Virus record (IMG/VR): IMGVR_UViG_3300049491_000234
Span: 1 to 25,949 of that record
DNA: 25,949 nucleotides
Reading direction: 5' to 3' (one strand)
From: a virus
Each line of letters opens with the position of its first letter. Within the stretch, counting starts at the first letter, position 1. Both the position numbers and the translations under genes were made by a program. Shown here piece after piece: positions 12,957 through 19,598 of this stretch. The notes beneath the pieces were generated by a model. The model saw only the letters and a program-made list of their open reading frames with translations. It had not been told where the DNA came from and searched no databases.

Positions 12957-14341
12957 TACGTGATGTAGGCCCCGGTGACGTTTCTTTTGACTGGGTCTGT
13001 GATCGTTACCTCAAGCACCATCCTACGACCCCCTCCGATACGCCTCCAGACGCATCGCTTTGCGTATTCGCCGATAGCGCCGAAACTGCGCCACAAAGCA
13101 TTCGACCAAGTTTTGCCGCCGTCCTTAGACCAGCGAAGCATGGCCTGAGGATCACTACCCTGTCCCGATGTCAATCCAACCCCGGTATCCATGTCCAACT
13201 GGAAAGAGGTATGGGGCTGCATCTCTAGCCCGCTTTGAAGCGTCGAGCAAGCCCGAATCGCCGGCAGTGGGTTCCCATTGTCCGAATAGGTATCGAGGTC
13301 ATACTCGTAAATCGCCCCGGTTTCCCAATCTCCCACGAGATTCCGATTCGTGAAGTACATATGGCACCTGGGGCGAATCCGGTACAAGGCGCCGCTTGAA
13401 TGGAGATAGGCCCGCTGGTGCCATTCGTTTGTCGTGATGTCATAGCACCACGTTTCATTCCCTGAGACTGAACTGAGGACGTAGAAACTATGTCCTTCTT
13501 GGTTATAGGTGAACGCCTCTGCGTCCGACATATCAGACCAATTCGAAATGGCAAACTCAATCGCAGGGGTGGAGATTCGCCTAGGGGCCCCTCCGGTCAC
13601 GGTCCACACTGAACCAGCGCCCTTCTCATCCCCACTGAGCCAGAACACACCATCCATCTCTGCAATGGAGTCTTTCGCCACACAACCGATTTCAAAGAAC
13701 CCGCCGTCAATGCGTGAGAATGGGGTATCAGCCCCACCTGAGTCGTACCATTGCTCTAGTGATTTTGTCCCGAACAGATACACCGTCCTGCGCGCGACCT
13801 TCACCCCGGCCATCTTGTCAGGGGAGCCGTTAGCGGCTTGAATGCTTAGTGCCTTGAAGGTCGTCGAAACAACGTCAGACCAGACAAAGAAATCCGTTCC
13901 TTGTTCAGTAGCTACAAACCTATCATCGATGTAGTCAACGCTGCTGATGGTTGTGCGAATCAGCGTAGCCGCAGCACCAGTCAACGTTAGCGAGTACATA
14001 CTTCCAGCGGAAACCACAACGATGCTTGTCCCGTTCCATACAATCTGAACAGGCCGTGAGTCGTTTGCAATCGTACCTAGAAGTGTCGTAGCGAAGTTAT
14101 TATCTACCTTCCATACATTCCCGCCGCAGACAACCACCGAATTCATGGTGTCGATTGGATACATCCCGCGAATCCCGCCGCCCGTCAAAGTCATTAGCGG
14201 AGAAGTCAATCCGGGACACCCAATTAGCAGGGCTGGCGACTTTCCCTTACCAGCTTCCAAATACCAGTTCACGCACCGCTGCGAGCTGTAGTTATCACTA
14301 CGGCCCTGGTAACTTGAGCCAATGAACGGAATTTCCTTCAT
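12956..14341 (-). CDS. P22 gp10-like packaged-DNA stabilisation (tail hub) protein
   Basis: The 461-residue length matches P22 gp10 (472 residues). The N-terminus IPFIGSSYQGRSDNYSSQRC followed by VNWYLEA corresponds to the start of the Phage_stabilise family (usual form: IPL-GSY-x-RS, then RC-x-NLY-PE). The rest reads as repeated beta-strand blades, with VYLFGTKSLEQWYDSG, GVFWLSGDEKG and WCYDITTNEWHQRAYL, consistent with the beta-propeller-like tail hub. In P22 it binds under gp4 and closes the channel after packaging. The start is ATG 14341, overlapping the upstream TGA by four bases; a longer TTG start at 14365 is less likely. Confidence 0.88.
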   Translation of the reverse strand: MKEIPFIGSSYQGRSDNYSSQRCVNWYLEAGKGKSPALLIGCPGLTSPLMTLTGGGIRGMYPIDTMNSVVVCGGNVWKVDNNFATTLLGTIANDSRPVQIVWNGTSIVVVSAGSMYSLTLTGAAATLIRTTISSVDYIDDRFVATEQGTDFFVWSDVVSTTFKALSIQAANGSPDKMAGVKVARRTVYLFGTKSLEQWYDSGGADTPFSRIDGGFFEIGCVAKDSIAEMDGVFWLSGDEKGAGSVWTVTGGAPRRISTPAIEFAISNWSDMSDAEAFTYNQEGHSFYVLSSVSGNETWCYDITTNEWHQRAYLHSSGALYRIRPRCHMYFTNRNLVGDWETGAIYEYDLDTYSDNGNPLPAIRACSTLQSGLEMQPHTSFQLDMDTGVGLTSGQGSDPQAMLRWSKDGGKTWSNALWRSFGAIGEYAKRCVWRRIGGGRRMVLEVTITDPVKRNVTGAYIT

Positions 14342-14685
14342 TGCGCGAGCCTGTTCTTTGCCCAACCAACCACGCCTTGCCCGTAACCCCTGAATCCGGC
14401 CCCGATCTGATCGAACGATGGATCGCTTCTAGCACCTAGATTTGTTGGGCTCATTTTCTTGGCTAGCGCGTATCCTGGGGCCAGAATCATAGGTAAAGCG
14501 CCTGCAATCGGGCCTTGATCCATCGTCAATTGACGAACGTAGGCAGCATGCTCGTAGGGTGCCAACTTGTTCTGCGCCTGTTTGTCTGGGTACATCATCC
14601 GAAGTTTCTGCAATTCATTGAATGGCATCGAAGCCAGGTCTTCATCTGTCAGGTCTGCCCACAACGGGAAATCAAGCGGATTCAT
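14338..14685 (-). CDS. Conserved-looking small late protein, unknown function
   Basis: The 115-residue protein is acidic and helical at the N-terminus (LWADLTDEDLASMPFNELQK), with a basic middle. It has a glycine-rich C-terminal part containing a weakly hydrophobic segment (GPIAGALPMILAPGYALAKK). It lies between the gp4-like and gp10-like genes, starts with no gap after the previous stop (ATG 14685) and overlaps gp10 by four bases. P22 has no counterpart here. A minor virion or ejection protein is a possibility from position only. Confidence 0.65.
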   Translation of the reverse strand: MNPLDFPLWADLTDEDLASMPFNELQKLRMMYPDKQAQNKLAPYEHAAYVRQLTMDQGPIAGALPMILAPGYALAKKMSPTNLGARSDPSFDQIGAGFRGYGQGVVGWAKNRLAQ

Positions 14686-15060
14686 TCAATCTTTCGGGTA
14701 TTTCGCCTTGACCCCAAAGACCAGTGCTTTCATGTCCTTCTCGTCCTGTCCGCCTTTCCAGATTGCATCTAATTGATCCGCTATGCTCGGGTAAGACGCT
14801 GCGCGTTTCTCTTGGTATCCAGAAGGCATGTTCCAGTCTTTAGCAAAGGCTACGTAGTCGTAACTACCTCCTTCTTGAAGCATGTAAACCGAAAAGTGCA
14901 CCGCCTCCTGAAATGGTCCGAGATTCGTTCGCCCGGCCAAACTCACGGTGTATTCGTGCTTCCCGACCGGTTTCAGGTTCGCATTCCCGTGCCCGTAGAT
15001 GTTCACAACCTCGCCCGCCATGAGGTCGAATTGCGCGACTGAATTAGGTTTGATTTCCAT
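14686..15060 (-). CDS. Small late protein with tail-assembly-like C-terminus
   Basis: The 124-residue protein starts at ATG 15060, overlapping the gp4-like gene's stop by one base (TAATG); longer in-frame starts would lie inside that gene. Residues 1-80 are beta-rich (NSVAQFDLMAGEVVNIYGHG, EYTVSLAGRTNLGPF), suggesting a small virion domain. The C-terminal KRAASYPSIADQLDAIWKGG resembles the YPS-x-x-x-QLDAL motif seen at the ends of many phage tail-fibre-assembly and related proteins. Whether it is structural or an assembly factor cannot be decided from the sequence. Confidence 0.65.
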   Translation of the reverse strand: MEIKPNSVAQFDLMAGEVVNIYGHGNANLKPVGKHEYTVSLAGRTNLGPFQEAVHFSVYMLQEGGSYDYVAFAKDWNMPSGYQEKRAASYPSIADQLDAIWKGGQDEKDMKALVFGVKAKYPKD

Positions 15061-15770
15061 TAGTACCCCGAGATAAAGTCGCTTGGTGAATTGCCTCGGC
15101 CTACCCCGGGATACCTGACTTCCATCTGTGGCGTGCAATAGTTCGTTCGCTTAAGTAAGCGCTTACTATTAGCGGCCATTCCTTGCAGCATAGGACTCGG
15201 TGAAACGTTGAAGTCTGCAGCGATCTCGATAGCCAGGTTGTTTTCGACCATCCGCTTATAGCCTGGCGGGAAGTCATAGGTCGTCGTCGTGGCGGTCGCT
15301 ACCCCACCCGGAGCAGGCGTGATCAGGTGCAATTCAACCGAAGTCGAAGCCGTAGGCCAGAAGTAGACGTTCCCAGTAGGATTTCCGCCATCATAGAAAC
15401 AGATGCACGGGGCCACCGAGCCAATGGACGACTTCAGACTGATAGCGTTGTACTCAGGCTCTGAAACTGGATCAATTGGGTAGTCAATCGCGCCAATTCG
15501 CCCGAATGATCCTTTGAGAATCTTCACCGGGCGAGTCATTGCGATCTGTTGCGCCGCACCAATCGTCCGTGACGTTGTGCTTGCCGGAAGTGTGGCGATT
15601 GTCTTTGTCGTCGTGTAATTGAACATCCCCTCGTTTTCGAGGGAAGTCATTAGGGAATTGAGCCGGTTCAAGCAAACATCAGCATCCTCTGCGGACACGG
15701 TTTCCCCTGCCGCCAGCATGTTGATTTTGCTCATCGCGGCTTCGATCAGATCGAGCGCCGTAGTAGCCAT
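15060..15770 (-). CDS. P22 gp4-like tail accessory / head-tail adaptor protein
   Basis: The 236-residue protein begins with TALDLIEAAMSKINMLAAGE and then DADVCLNRLNSLMTSLENEG. This helical N-terminus is characteristic of the P22 gp4 (tail accessory factor) family. It is followed by a beta-rich section (TLPASTTSRTIG, PVKILKGSF) and a C-terminal helix pair (PPGYKRMVENNLAIEIAADF). In P22 twelve copies of gp4 bind below the portal and form the platform for gp10; P22 gp4 has also been reported to have murein hydrolase activity. P22 gp4 is 166 residues, so this version is longer. Gene order coat, gp4, gp10 matches P22, with three to four extra small genes inserted. Confidence 0.85.
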   Translation of the reverse strand: MATTALDLIEAAMSKINMLAAGETVSAEDADVCLNRLNSLMTSLENEGMFNYTTTKTIATLPASTTSRTIGAAQQIAMTRPVKILKGSFGRIGAIDYPIDPVSEPEYNAISLKSSIGSVAPCICFYDGGNPTGNVYFWPTASTSVELHLITPAPGGVATATTTTYDFPPGYKRMVENNLAIEIAADFNVSPSPMLQGMAANSKRLLKRTNYCTPQMEVRYPGVGRGNSPSDFISGY

Positions 15771-16039
15771 TATTCGTGCCTAATGACGACCGTTCCTGTC
15801 GCGCCGTTGAAATCAACGAACAGCCCGCCGTCGCAAGCGACCCCAAGACTGTAATCCTTCGTCGCCCCTGCGGCGGTTGCCGAAGGAATCACGTCAATGA
15901 TCTGTCCGGTTAGCGAGTTCTTGCGGATATTGATTGCTGCGGTGGCAGTAACCACGGTAACCGTGTAGCCGTAGTAAACCGCATTCCCTTGCCCGACCTG
16001 CGCAGACGCCGTGAGAGATGGTGAAGCGTAGACTTTCAT
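15770..16039 (-). CDS. Small beta-rich virion protein
   Basis: The 89-residue protein is almost entirely beta-strand-like (VYYGYTVTVVTATAAINIRK, then IIDVIPSATAAGATKDYSLG) with a final hydrophobic strand (TGTVVIRHE). There are no signal peptide or membrane segments. It sits between the coat gene region and the gp4-like gene and overlaps the latter by one base (TAATG). Position and composition suggest a head decoration or head-completion protein. No family is recognised. Confidence 0.65.
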   Translation of the reverse strand: MKVYASPSLTASAQVGQGNAVYYGYTVTVVTATAAINIRKNSLTGQIIDVIPSATAAGATKDYSLGVACDGGLFVDFNGATGTVVIRHE

Positions 16040-16045
16040 GCGTAT

Positions 16046-16067
16046 CGGCCCCAGTTTCCCGGGGCCG
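16046..16067 (-). other. GC-rich hairpin between two small head genes
   Basis: Seven-base perfect inverted repeat CGGCCCC / GGGGCCG with an eight-base loop, filling most of the 33-base space between the stop at 16073 and the ATG at 16039. It is not followed by a T-run on the minus strand, so a classical intrinsic terminator is unlikely. The 3' arm lies where a ribosome site for the 15770-16039 gene would be expected, so it may restrict translation or protect upstream RNA. Confidence 0.5.
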
Positions 16068-16072
16068 TTCCG

Positions 16073-16399
16073 TTAGATCGGAGGAACAATCGAAAGCAGG
16101 GTGCTCGGATCAGGGCGAATCACGAGAAGCCGCCAAGTCTCCGAAGCGGCATCGACGCCACCTGCGGTCGGATTGACGAACGTCACAGCCAAGGTATCAG
16201 CCGCTGACACTCGCATATTCACCACACCAACGCCTGCGGTGTTGGTGGGCTTCTGCCAGTAGATCATATCGCCGGTTTTCAAGCCAACGACGGTCGTGGT
16301 TTGCTCTGCCGTGGTGATGGTCGCGACCGATGCCGGATTGAACGTGACATCAATCATAAACATGGCGCGGACATTGCCGCGTGGAATCAGGGTGCTCAT
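16073..16399 (-). CDS. Small beta-rich head protein (decoration candidate)
   Basis: The 108-residue protein starts at ATG 16399 with AAGGA eight bases upstream. It reads as a small beta-sandwich: MFMIDVTFNPASVATITTAE, then GLKTGDMIYWQKP, GVGVVNMRVSAADTLAVTFV and a C-terminal strand. This resembles small phage proteins found right after coat genes, which often decorate or stabilise the capsid. The gene is bordered by predicted RNA hairpins on both sides (16046-16067 and 16428-16445). Its role is inferred from position. Confidence 0.7.
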   Translation of the reverse strand: MSTLIPRGNVRAMFMIDVTFNPASVATITTAEQTTTVVGLKTGDMIYWQKPTNTAGVGVVNMRVSAADTLAVTFVNPTAGGVDAASETWRLLVIRPDPSTLLSIVPPI

Positions 16400-16427
16400 G
16401 TGGTTTTCCTTTGGTTAGTTGGAAATC

Positions 16428-16445
16428 GGGGAGCCGAAGCCCCCC
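16428..16445 (-). terminator. UUCG-tetraloop hairpin downstream of the coat gene
   Basis: In the minus-strand RNA the sequence GGGGGGC-UUCG-GCUCCCC can form a seven-pair stem with one G-U pair, closed by the very stable C(UUCG)G tetraloop. In the opposite strand's RNA that G-U pair would be an A-C mismatch, so the structure suits transcription of the late operon. It lies in the 53-base gap after the coat stop at 16453. There is no following U-run, so it is either a weak terminator or a 3'-end stabiliser or processing site. Confidence 0.55.
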
Positions 16446-16452
16446 GGATTCA

Positions 16453-17661
16453 TCAACCATAGAGAACGCAAGCCCATTCCGGCCGCACTACCTTGATGCC
16501 GTACAGGATGTCGAAGCGAGCCAGGAAGTTATCCGTCGTCGCATCGTACTGCCGGATGAAGCGCAGGCTCAGACCATCCATGTTGGCGCGCGAAGCCATA
16601 TCGACACCGCCTGGCAGTTCCAGGTCAGCCGTCGCCAGCACCGTCGAATCACGGTGGATAGCAAGGTTTCTCGGGTAGGCCGTGGAAGCCGTGCCAATGA
16701 ACGTCATCGCCAGGCCGTTGGTAATGGCTGCGGAGATGTTTTGGTACGGGCCCGACGTGTAGATGACCTGCGACAAACTAATGGTGCCAGCGCCGCCCGC
16801 GTATGCGACGGAAACAGTAAACACCTTCGGAATGCCGGTGGATTGCTTGGTATCCGGGTTCACCTCGTTCATACCGGCGATGGTGAACTGGTCACCAACA
16901 ACCATCGCGTTCGCACCCGTCGCCACCAGCAGTTGATTCGTGCCGGAAACAAGCGGCGTACCCGCACCAGTGACATACGCAGTGTTCCGCGCGCCAGCGG
17001 TCAGGGTCTGAACCGACTGATCCATCACGAAATCAAACCCGGTCATCGCCTCCATGACGCCGCTTTCGTACTGATCGGCAATCCGGGGGCCGGAGTGGAA
17101 CAGGCCCTTCTGAGCATCGACAGTCGCCGCCATTGCGGTCGGGCTGAGGATCACAGCGCGATTCCCATCGCGGGGTGCAGTTTGCCAGTCCAGACGCTCG
17201 CCAGCTTGCCCGTAGGTCAGGAACGAACTGGGCGTGGTGCCCGGGGTTCCAACATAGTTTGCCGCTGCGCCTTGAATCGCCGTGCAGGTATCCGAAGCGA
17301 TTGTGGAAGCCAGGACGGACATTGCCGGCTTGAGATACCGGGCCGAGAAGTCATCGAGCGAAAGCGTGAGTTCAGCCGAGAAGAAACCCATCGAAACGTG
17401 CTTCTGCGTCGCGACCACCAGAGCGGTGGATGTTTCCACCGTGTTATCGCCGCCGGGCGTTGCCATGCGACCCGTGGTGACGCTGTAGCGGTTCGGCAGG
17501 CGAATGTTCAGCGTGCCGCCGTTCTTTGCCCCAGTGGCGCCAAAACGGTCGTCGTACTGTCGGTTGACTTTCTTGATGACGCCATTGGCGTTTTTCAGGA
17601 TTCGGAGCGCCTCACGGGTAATGTCCCCGTCGTTGAGGGTCTTGAAGGTATTCGTGGCCAT
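16453..17661 (-). CDS. Major capsid (coat) protein, P22 gp5-like
   Basis: The 402-residue protein (P22 gp5: 430) begins MATNTFKTLNDGDITREALR and continues with ILKNANGVIKKVNRQYDDRF, GGTLNIRLPNRYSVT and MGFFSAELTLSLDDFSARYL, matching the P22 coat family N-arm and HK97-fold spine region. The middle carries VILSPTAMAATVDAQKGLFH and FDFVMDQSVQTL, and the C-terminus SLRFIRQYDATTDNFLARFD and GIKVVRPEWACVLYG is typical of the family. It assembles with scaffold into an icosahedral procapsid. It lies 19 bases after the scaffold gene with its ribosome site in a predicted hairpin (17662-17682). Confidence 0.92.
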   Translation of the reverse strand: MATNTFKTLNDGDITREALRILKNANGVIKKVNRQYDDRFGATGAKNGGTLNIRLPNRYSVTTGRMATPGGDNTVETSTALVVATQKHVSMGFFSAELTLSLDDFSARYLKPAMSVLASTIASDTCTAIQGAAANYVGTPGTTPSSFLTYGQAGERLDWQTAPRDGNRAVILSPTAMAATVDAQKGLFHSGPRIADQYESGVMEAMTGFDFVMDQSVQTLTAGARNTAYVTGAGTPLVSGTNQLLVATGANAMVVGDQFTIAGMNEVNPDTKQSTGIPKVFTVSVAYAGGAGTISLSQVIYTSGPYQNISAAITNGLAMTFIGTASTAYPRNLAIHRDSTVLATADLELPGGVDMASRANMDGLSLRFIRQYDATTDNFLARFDILYGIKVVRPEWACVLYG

Positions 17662-17682
17662 GATTCACCCTTTCGGTGATTC
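17662..17682 (-). promoter_or_regulatory. Hairpin holding the coat-gene ribosome site
   Basis: Minus-strand RNA directly before the coat AUG can fold as GAAUCACC - loop GAAAG - GGUGAAUC, with seven of eight pairs (one A-A mismatch). The Shine-Dalgarno-like AAAGG spans the loop and the first bases of the 3' arm. The 5' arm overlaps the scaffold stop codon (17681-17683). A ribosome ending scaffold synthesis would open the stem, which suggests translational coupling of coat to scaffold. The fold is read by eye; no energy was computed. Confidence 0.5.
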
Positions 17683-18436
17683 AACGCCCCCGCGCTTCCC
17701 TGATCTGAGCTTCCCGGCGCTTCATCCATTCCGCGTCGGATAGTCCTGGTCCTAGAGCACTGTCGCTGGCTTTTCCTTTGACGGGTTCCAGCGGTTTCGG
17801 AGCGTTACTGGTTTTGGGCTTCGACGAATCGGTCAGCTCGCGTTCGAGGCGGTCTAGTCGTTTCGCCAACTGAATTGGGTTCAGGTCCGCCAGATCGGCC
17901 GCAATGTCGGGGTTTTTCCCCAAGTGATAGAGCAGTTCCGCGCGCCTCTGTGGTGTCTCGGAAACCTCAATCACGACTTCCATAAACGGGCTTGGTTTCC
18001 CGTCGCGCTTCACGAAATCACCCACCTCGCCGGATAGGTCTTTCAGCACGTGCATGTAGTCGGAATGTTTCTTGGTCCCCGCGTCCACCAACTGATTCGA
18101 CATCTCTGCAAACCTGTCCGCCTTTGCCAAATCTTTGGCTAGTGCGTAAGGGTCTACCTGCGTCTCTTCCTTTGGTCCGTCTCTAGCTTCGAGCGCTGCC
18201 AGTCGTTGCTTGAGCTGTTCGTTTTCAGCCCTCTCCCGATAGACATCTGCTGTCCGCTTGTCGATCCTTCGCTGCATTCGCTTGAGCGCTTTGCCGGCAT
18301 CGTCCTCTTCAGGACTCGCCTCTTGCTCAGTGTTTGCATCGGTTTCCGGGGTTGCGACTTCCGTGGTTACAGGCGCAGAGACAGGTGCATTTATTTCAGT
18401 GACATCACCAGTAGTCACTTGTGGTTCAGTGCTCAT
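17681..18436 (-). CDS. Scaffolding protein candidate
   Basis: The 251-residue protein sits directly before the coat gene, the scaffold position in P22-like phages (P22 gp8: 303 residues). It is highly charged and lacks cysteine. An acidic, low-complexity N-terminus (1-50, TTEVATPETDANTEQEASPE) precedes a coiled coil (about 55-90, MQRRIDKRTADVYRERAENE). A helical middle follows, and a basic C-terminus (MKRREAQIREARGR) resembles the basic coat-binding end of scaffolds. The start is ATG 18436 with GGAAA upstream; a TTG at 18460 is an alternative. Scaffold proteins guide coat assembly and leave before or during DNA packaging. The call rests on position and composition. Confidence 0.78.
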   Translation of the reverse strand: MSTEPQVTTGDVTEINAPVSAPVTTEVATPETDANTEQEASPEEDDAGKALKRMQRRIDKRTADVYRERAENEQLKQRLAALEARDGPKEETQVDPYALAKDLAKADRFAEMSNQLVDAGTKKHSDYMHVLKDLSGEVGDFVKRDGKPSPFMEVVIEVSETPQRRAELLYHLGKNPDIAADLADLNPIQLAKRLDRLERELTDSSKPKTSNAPKPLEPVKGKASDSALGPGLSDAEWMKRREAQIREARGR

Positions 18437-18507
18437 CGTTTCCGATTTTCGTGCCGTCAAACCTCGGCAAGTAGGTGCTTACATCGGCAAGCATAGCACA
18501 GTGAACA

Positions 18508-18966
18508 CTAACTAACAAGCAACAGGATTGCCTCTAGGTCGTCTTCGTCTTGGGCTATCTCTTCGGCCCTCGCAACCCCGGATTGCAGCGCATCCTGCTC
18601 GGCATAGATCGCGCGAAGCTGGGCCGTGATCTGCTGGTCGCGCTGTTCTGCTTGCCTAAGTTCTTGGCGCTGTTTGAGTGCTTCTGTGGCCGCTTCCAGA
18701 ACATTAACTGGTTCAACAATCTCGGGCTCTTCATCAGGGCGTTCAATAGGCTCCCTGAGAACCCGCCGCTTTCTACGCGGATAGTAGATCGGCCACCCGC
18801 CGGTAACCTGTTCTTCTTCCTCAACCGGAATATCTACCGGCGCCGCATTTTCCTGAAACCCATCGGATTGAAACGCGTTCGGCTGAAACGCAGTATCAAT
18901 CCTCAGGACTACATCTTCAGTGCCATCCTGAAACGCGTCTTGCTGGAATAGGTCAAGTTGAAACAC
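18508..18966 (-). CDS. FQ-pentad repeat protein of unknown function
   Basis: The 152-residue product starts at GTG 18966; the nearest upstream in-frame stop is three codons earlier, so this is the only plausible start, though its ribosome site is weak. The N-terminus carries FQ dipeptides at residues 2, 7, 12 and again at 27, 32, 37, exactly five apart in each triplet. Then come an acidic stretch (VDIPVEEEEQ), a WPIYYPRRKRR segment, and a glutamine/glutamate-rich coiled coil (about 95-145). Proteins with FQ repeats of this spacing occur among phage late genes, but I know no function. It lies between the methyltransferase and the scaffold, so it may be a minor head or assembly protein. Confidence 0.68.
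   Translation of the reverse strand: MFQLDLFQQDAFQDGTEDVVLRIDTAFQPNAFQSDGFQENAAPVDIPVEEEEQVTGGWPIYYPRRKRRVLREPIERPDEEPEIVEPVNVLEAATEALKQRQELRQAEQRDQQITAQLRAIYAEQDALQSGVARAEEIAQDEDDLEAILLLVS
18853..18963 (-). repeat. Pentad FQ coding repeats
   Basis: Two groups of three FQ pairs (residues 2/7/12 and 27/32/37 of the FQ-repeat protein) with exact five-residue period, 25 residues apart. The consensus is roughly (D/N)-(A/G/L)-F-Q-x. It is a protein-level repeat; base-level identity between copies is partial. Confidence 0.6.
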
Positions 18967-19010
18967 GCTTTGTCAAATATTCTGTGATGCGGGCCTCATG
19001 CCGGCCATGA

Positions 19011-19586
19011 TCACTTGCGAGCGGTTAAGGTGATGATCAAATCACGCCAGGAGTTCACGTATTTATCCATCATGAACGACTTCGCTTCTTGATTCCGACC
19101 CTCAATCGACGCATCCCACGACCCAGCGACGACATGATCGAAATGACAGGTGTATGAGACATGCGGAGCATTCGCGCTGCGCCAGTCTTTATGAAGGTAC
19201 AGCGGCCACCATTGAGACATGGGAGGCCATTGGTGAGTAGGATCGCCGTAGGCACAGGAATGCGACCAGTTCGGGGTGATGATCAGCGCCGTAGCGTCTG
19301 GCTTCATGACCCGCCAAAGATCGTTGAAGAACGAAACCCGCTCAGCCCCGGTCAGGTGTTCTACAAAATGTGACGACCGGACTTCGGCGATTGACTCATC
19401 AGGGAACGGAAGGCCCTTGCGAACATCGTGGACATGCTTCTGTCCAAAATCGATGGCGTCGATCCCGACCCATCCATCCGGCGTTGTTTTGCCGCATCCA
19501 ATATCAAGCCTGATCGGCACGCCGCCCATAGGCTCAAGCGTTGGGTCTGATAGCTCAACAGCGCGTAGAACATTCCCTTTAGCCAA
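19011..19586 (-). CDS. Class I SAM-dependent methyltransferase
   Basis: The 191-residue protein shows the Rossmann methyltransferase order: motif I RLDIGCG (residues 26-32), GWVGID ending strand 2 (38-43, acidic D43 for SAM ribose), HDV (53-55), then SSHFVEHL (71-78) and LWRVMKPDATALIITPN (90-106). A GDPTHQWPP segment follows. This is the Methyltransf_11-like layout of small phage and sugar-cluster methyltransferases. The start is TTG 19586 with AGGAG eight bases upstream, a strong site that decides it. It follows the glycosyltransferase by 12 bases. The substrate is unknown: a virion sugar, a virion protein or host surface glycan are possible. DNA methylation is less likely, as no DPPY/NPPY-type motif is seen. 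Confidence 0.82.
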   Translation of the reverse strand: MAKGNVLRAVELSDPTLEPMGGVPIRLDIGCGKTTPDGWVGIDAIDFGQKHVHDVRKGLPFPDESIAEVRSSHFVEHLTGAERVSFFNDLWRVMKPDATALIITPNWSHSCAYGDPTHQWPPMSQWWPLYLHKDWRSANAPHVSYTCHFDHVVAGSWDASIEGRNQEAKSFMMDKYVNSWRDLIITLTARK

Positions 19587-19598
19587 AGCATCTGCTCC

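Noticed and set aside
15154-15167. Perfect 14-base palindrome AGTAAGCGCTTACT
   Set aside because: It lies inside the gp4-like coding region, and one or two perfect 14-base palindromes are expected by chance in 26 kb; no second copy was seen.
16381-17679. Long (432-residue) plus-strand open frame opposite the coat gene
   Set aside because: It is the antisense of a clearly recognised coat protein; the arginine/histidine/valine-rich translation matches no family and it follows the codon phase of the coat gene.
18464-18493. Direct repeat TCGGCAAG (two copies) and a five-base stem upstream of the scaffold gene
   Set aside because: Too short and weak to support an operator or terminator; no convincing -10/-35 pair was found in this 71-base gap.
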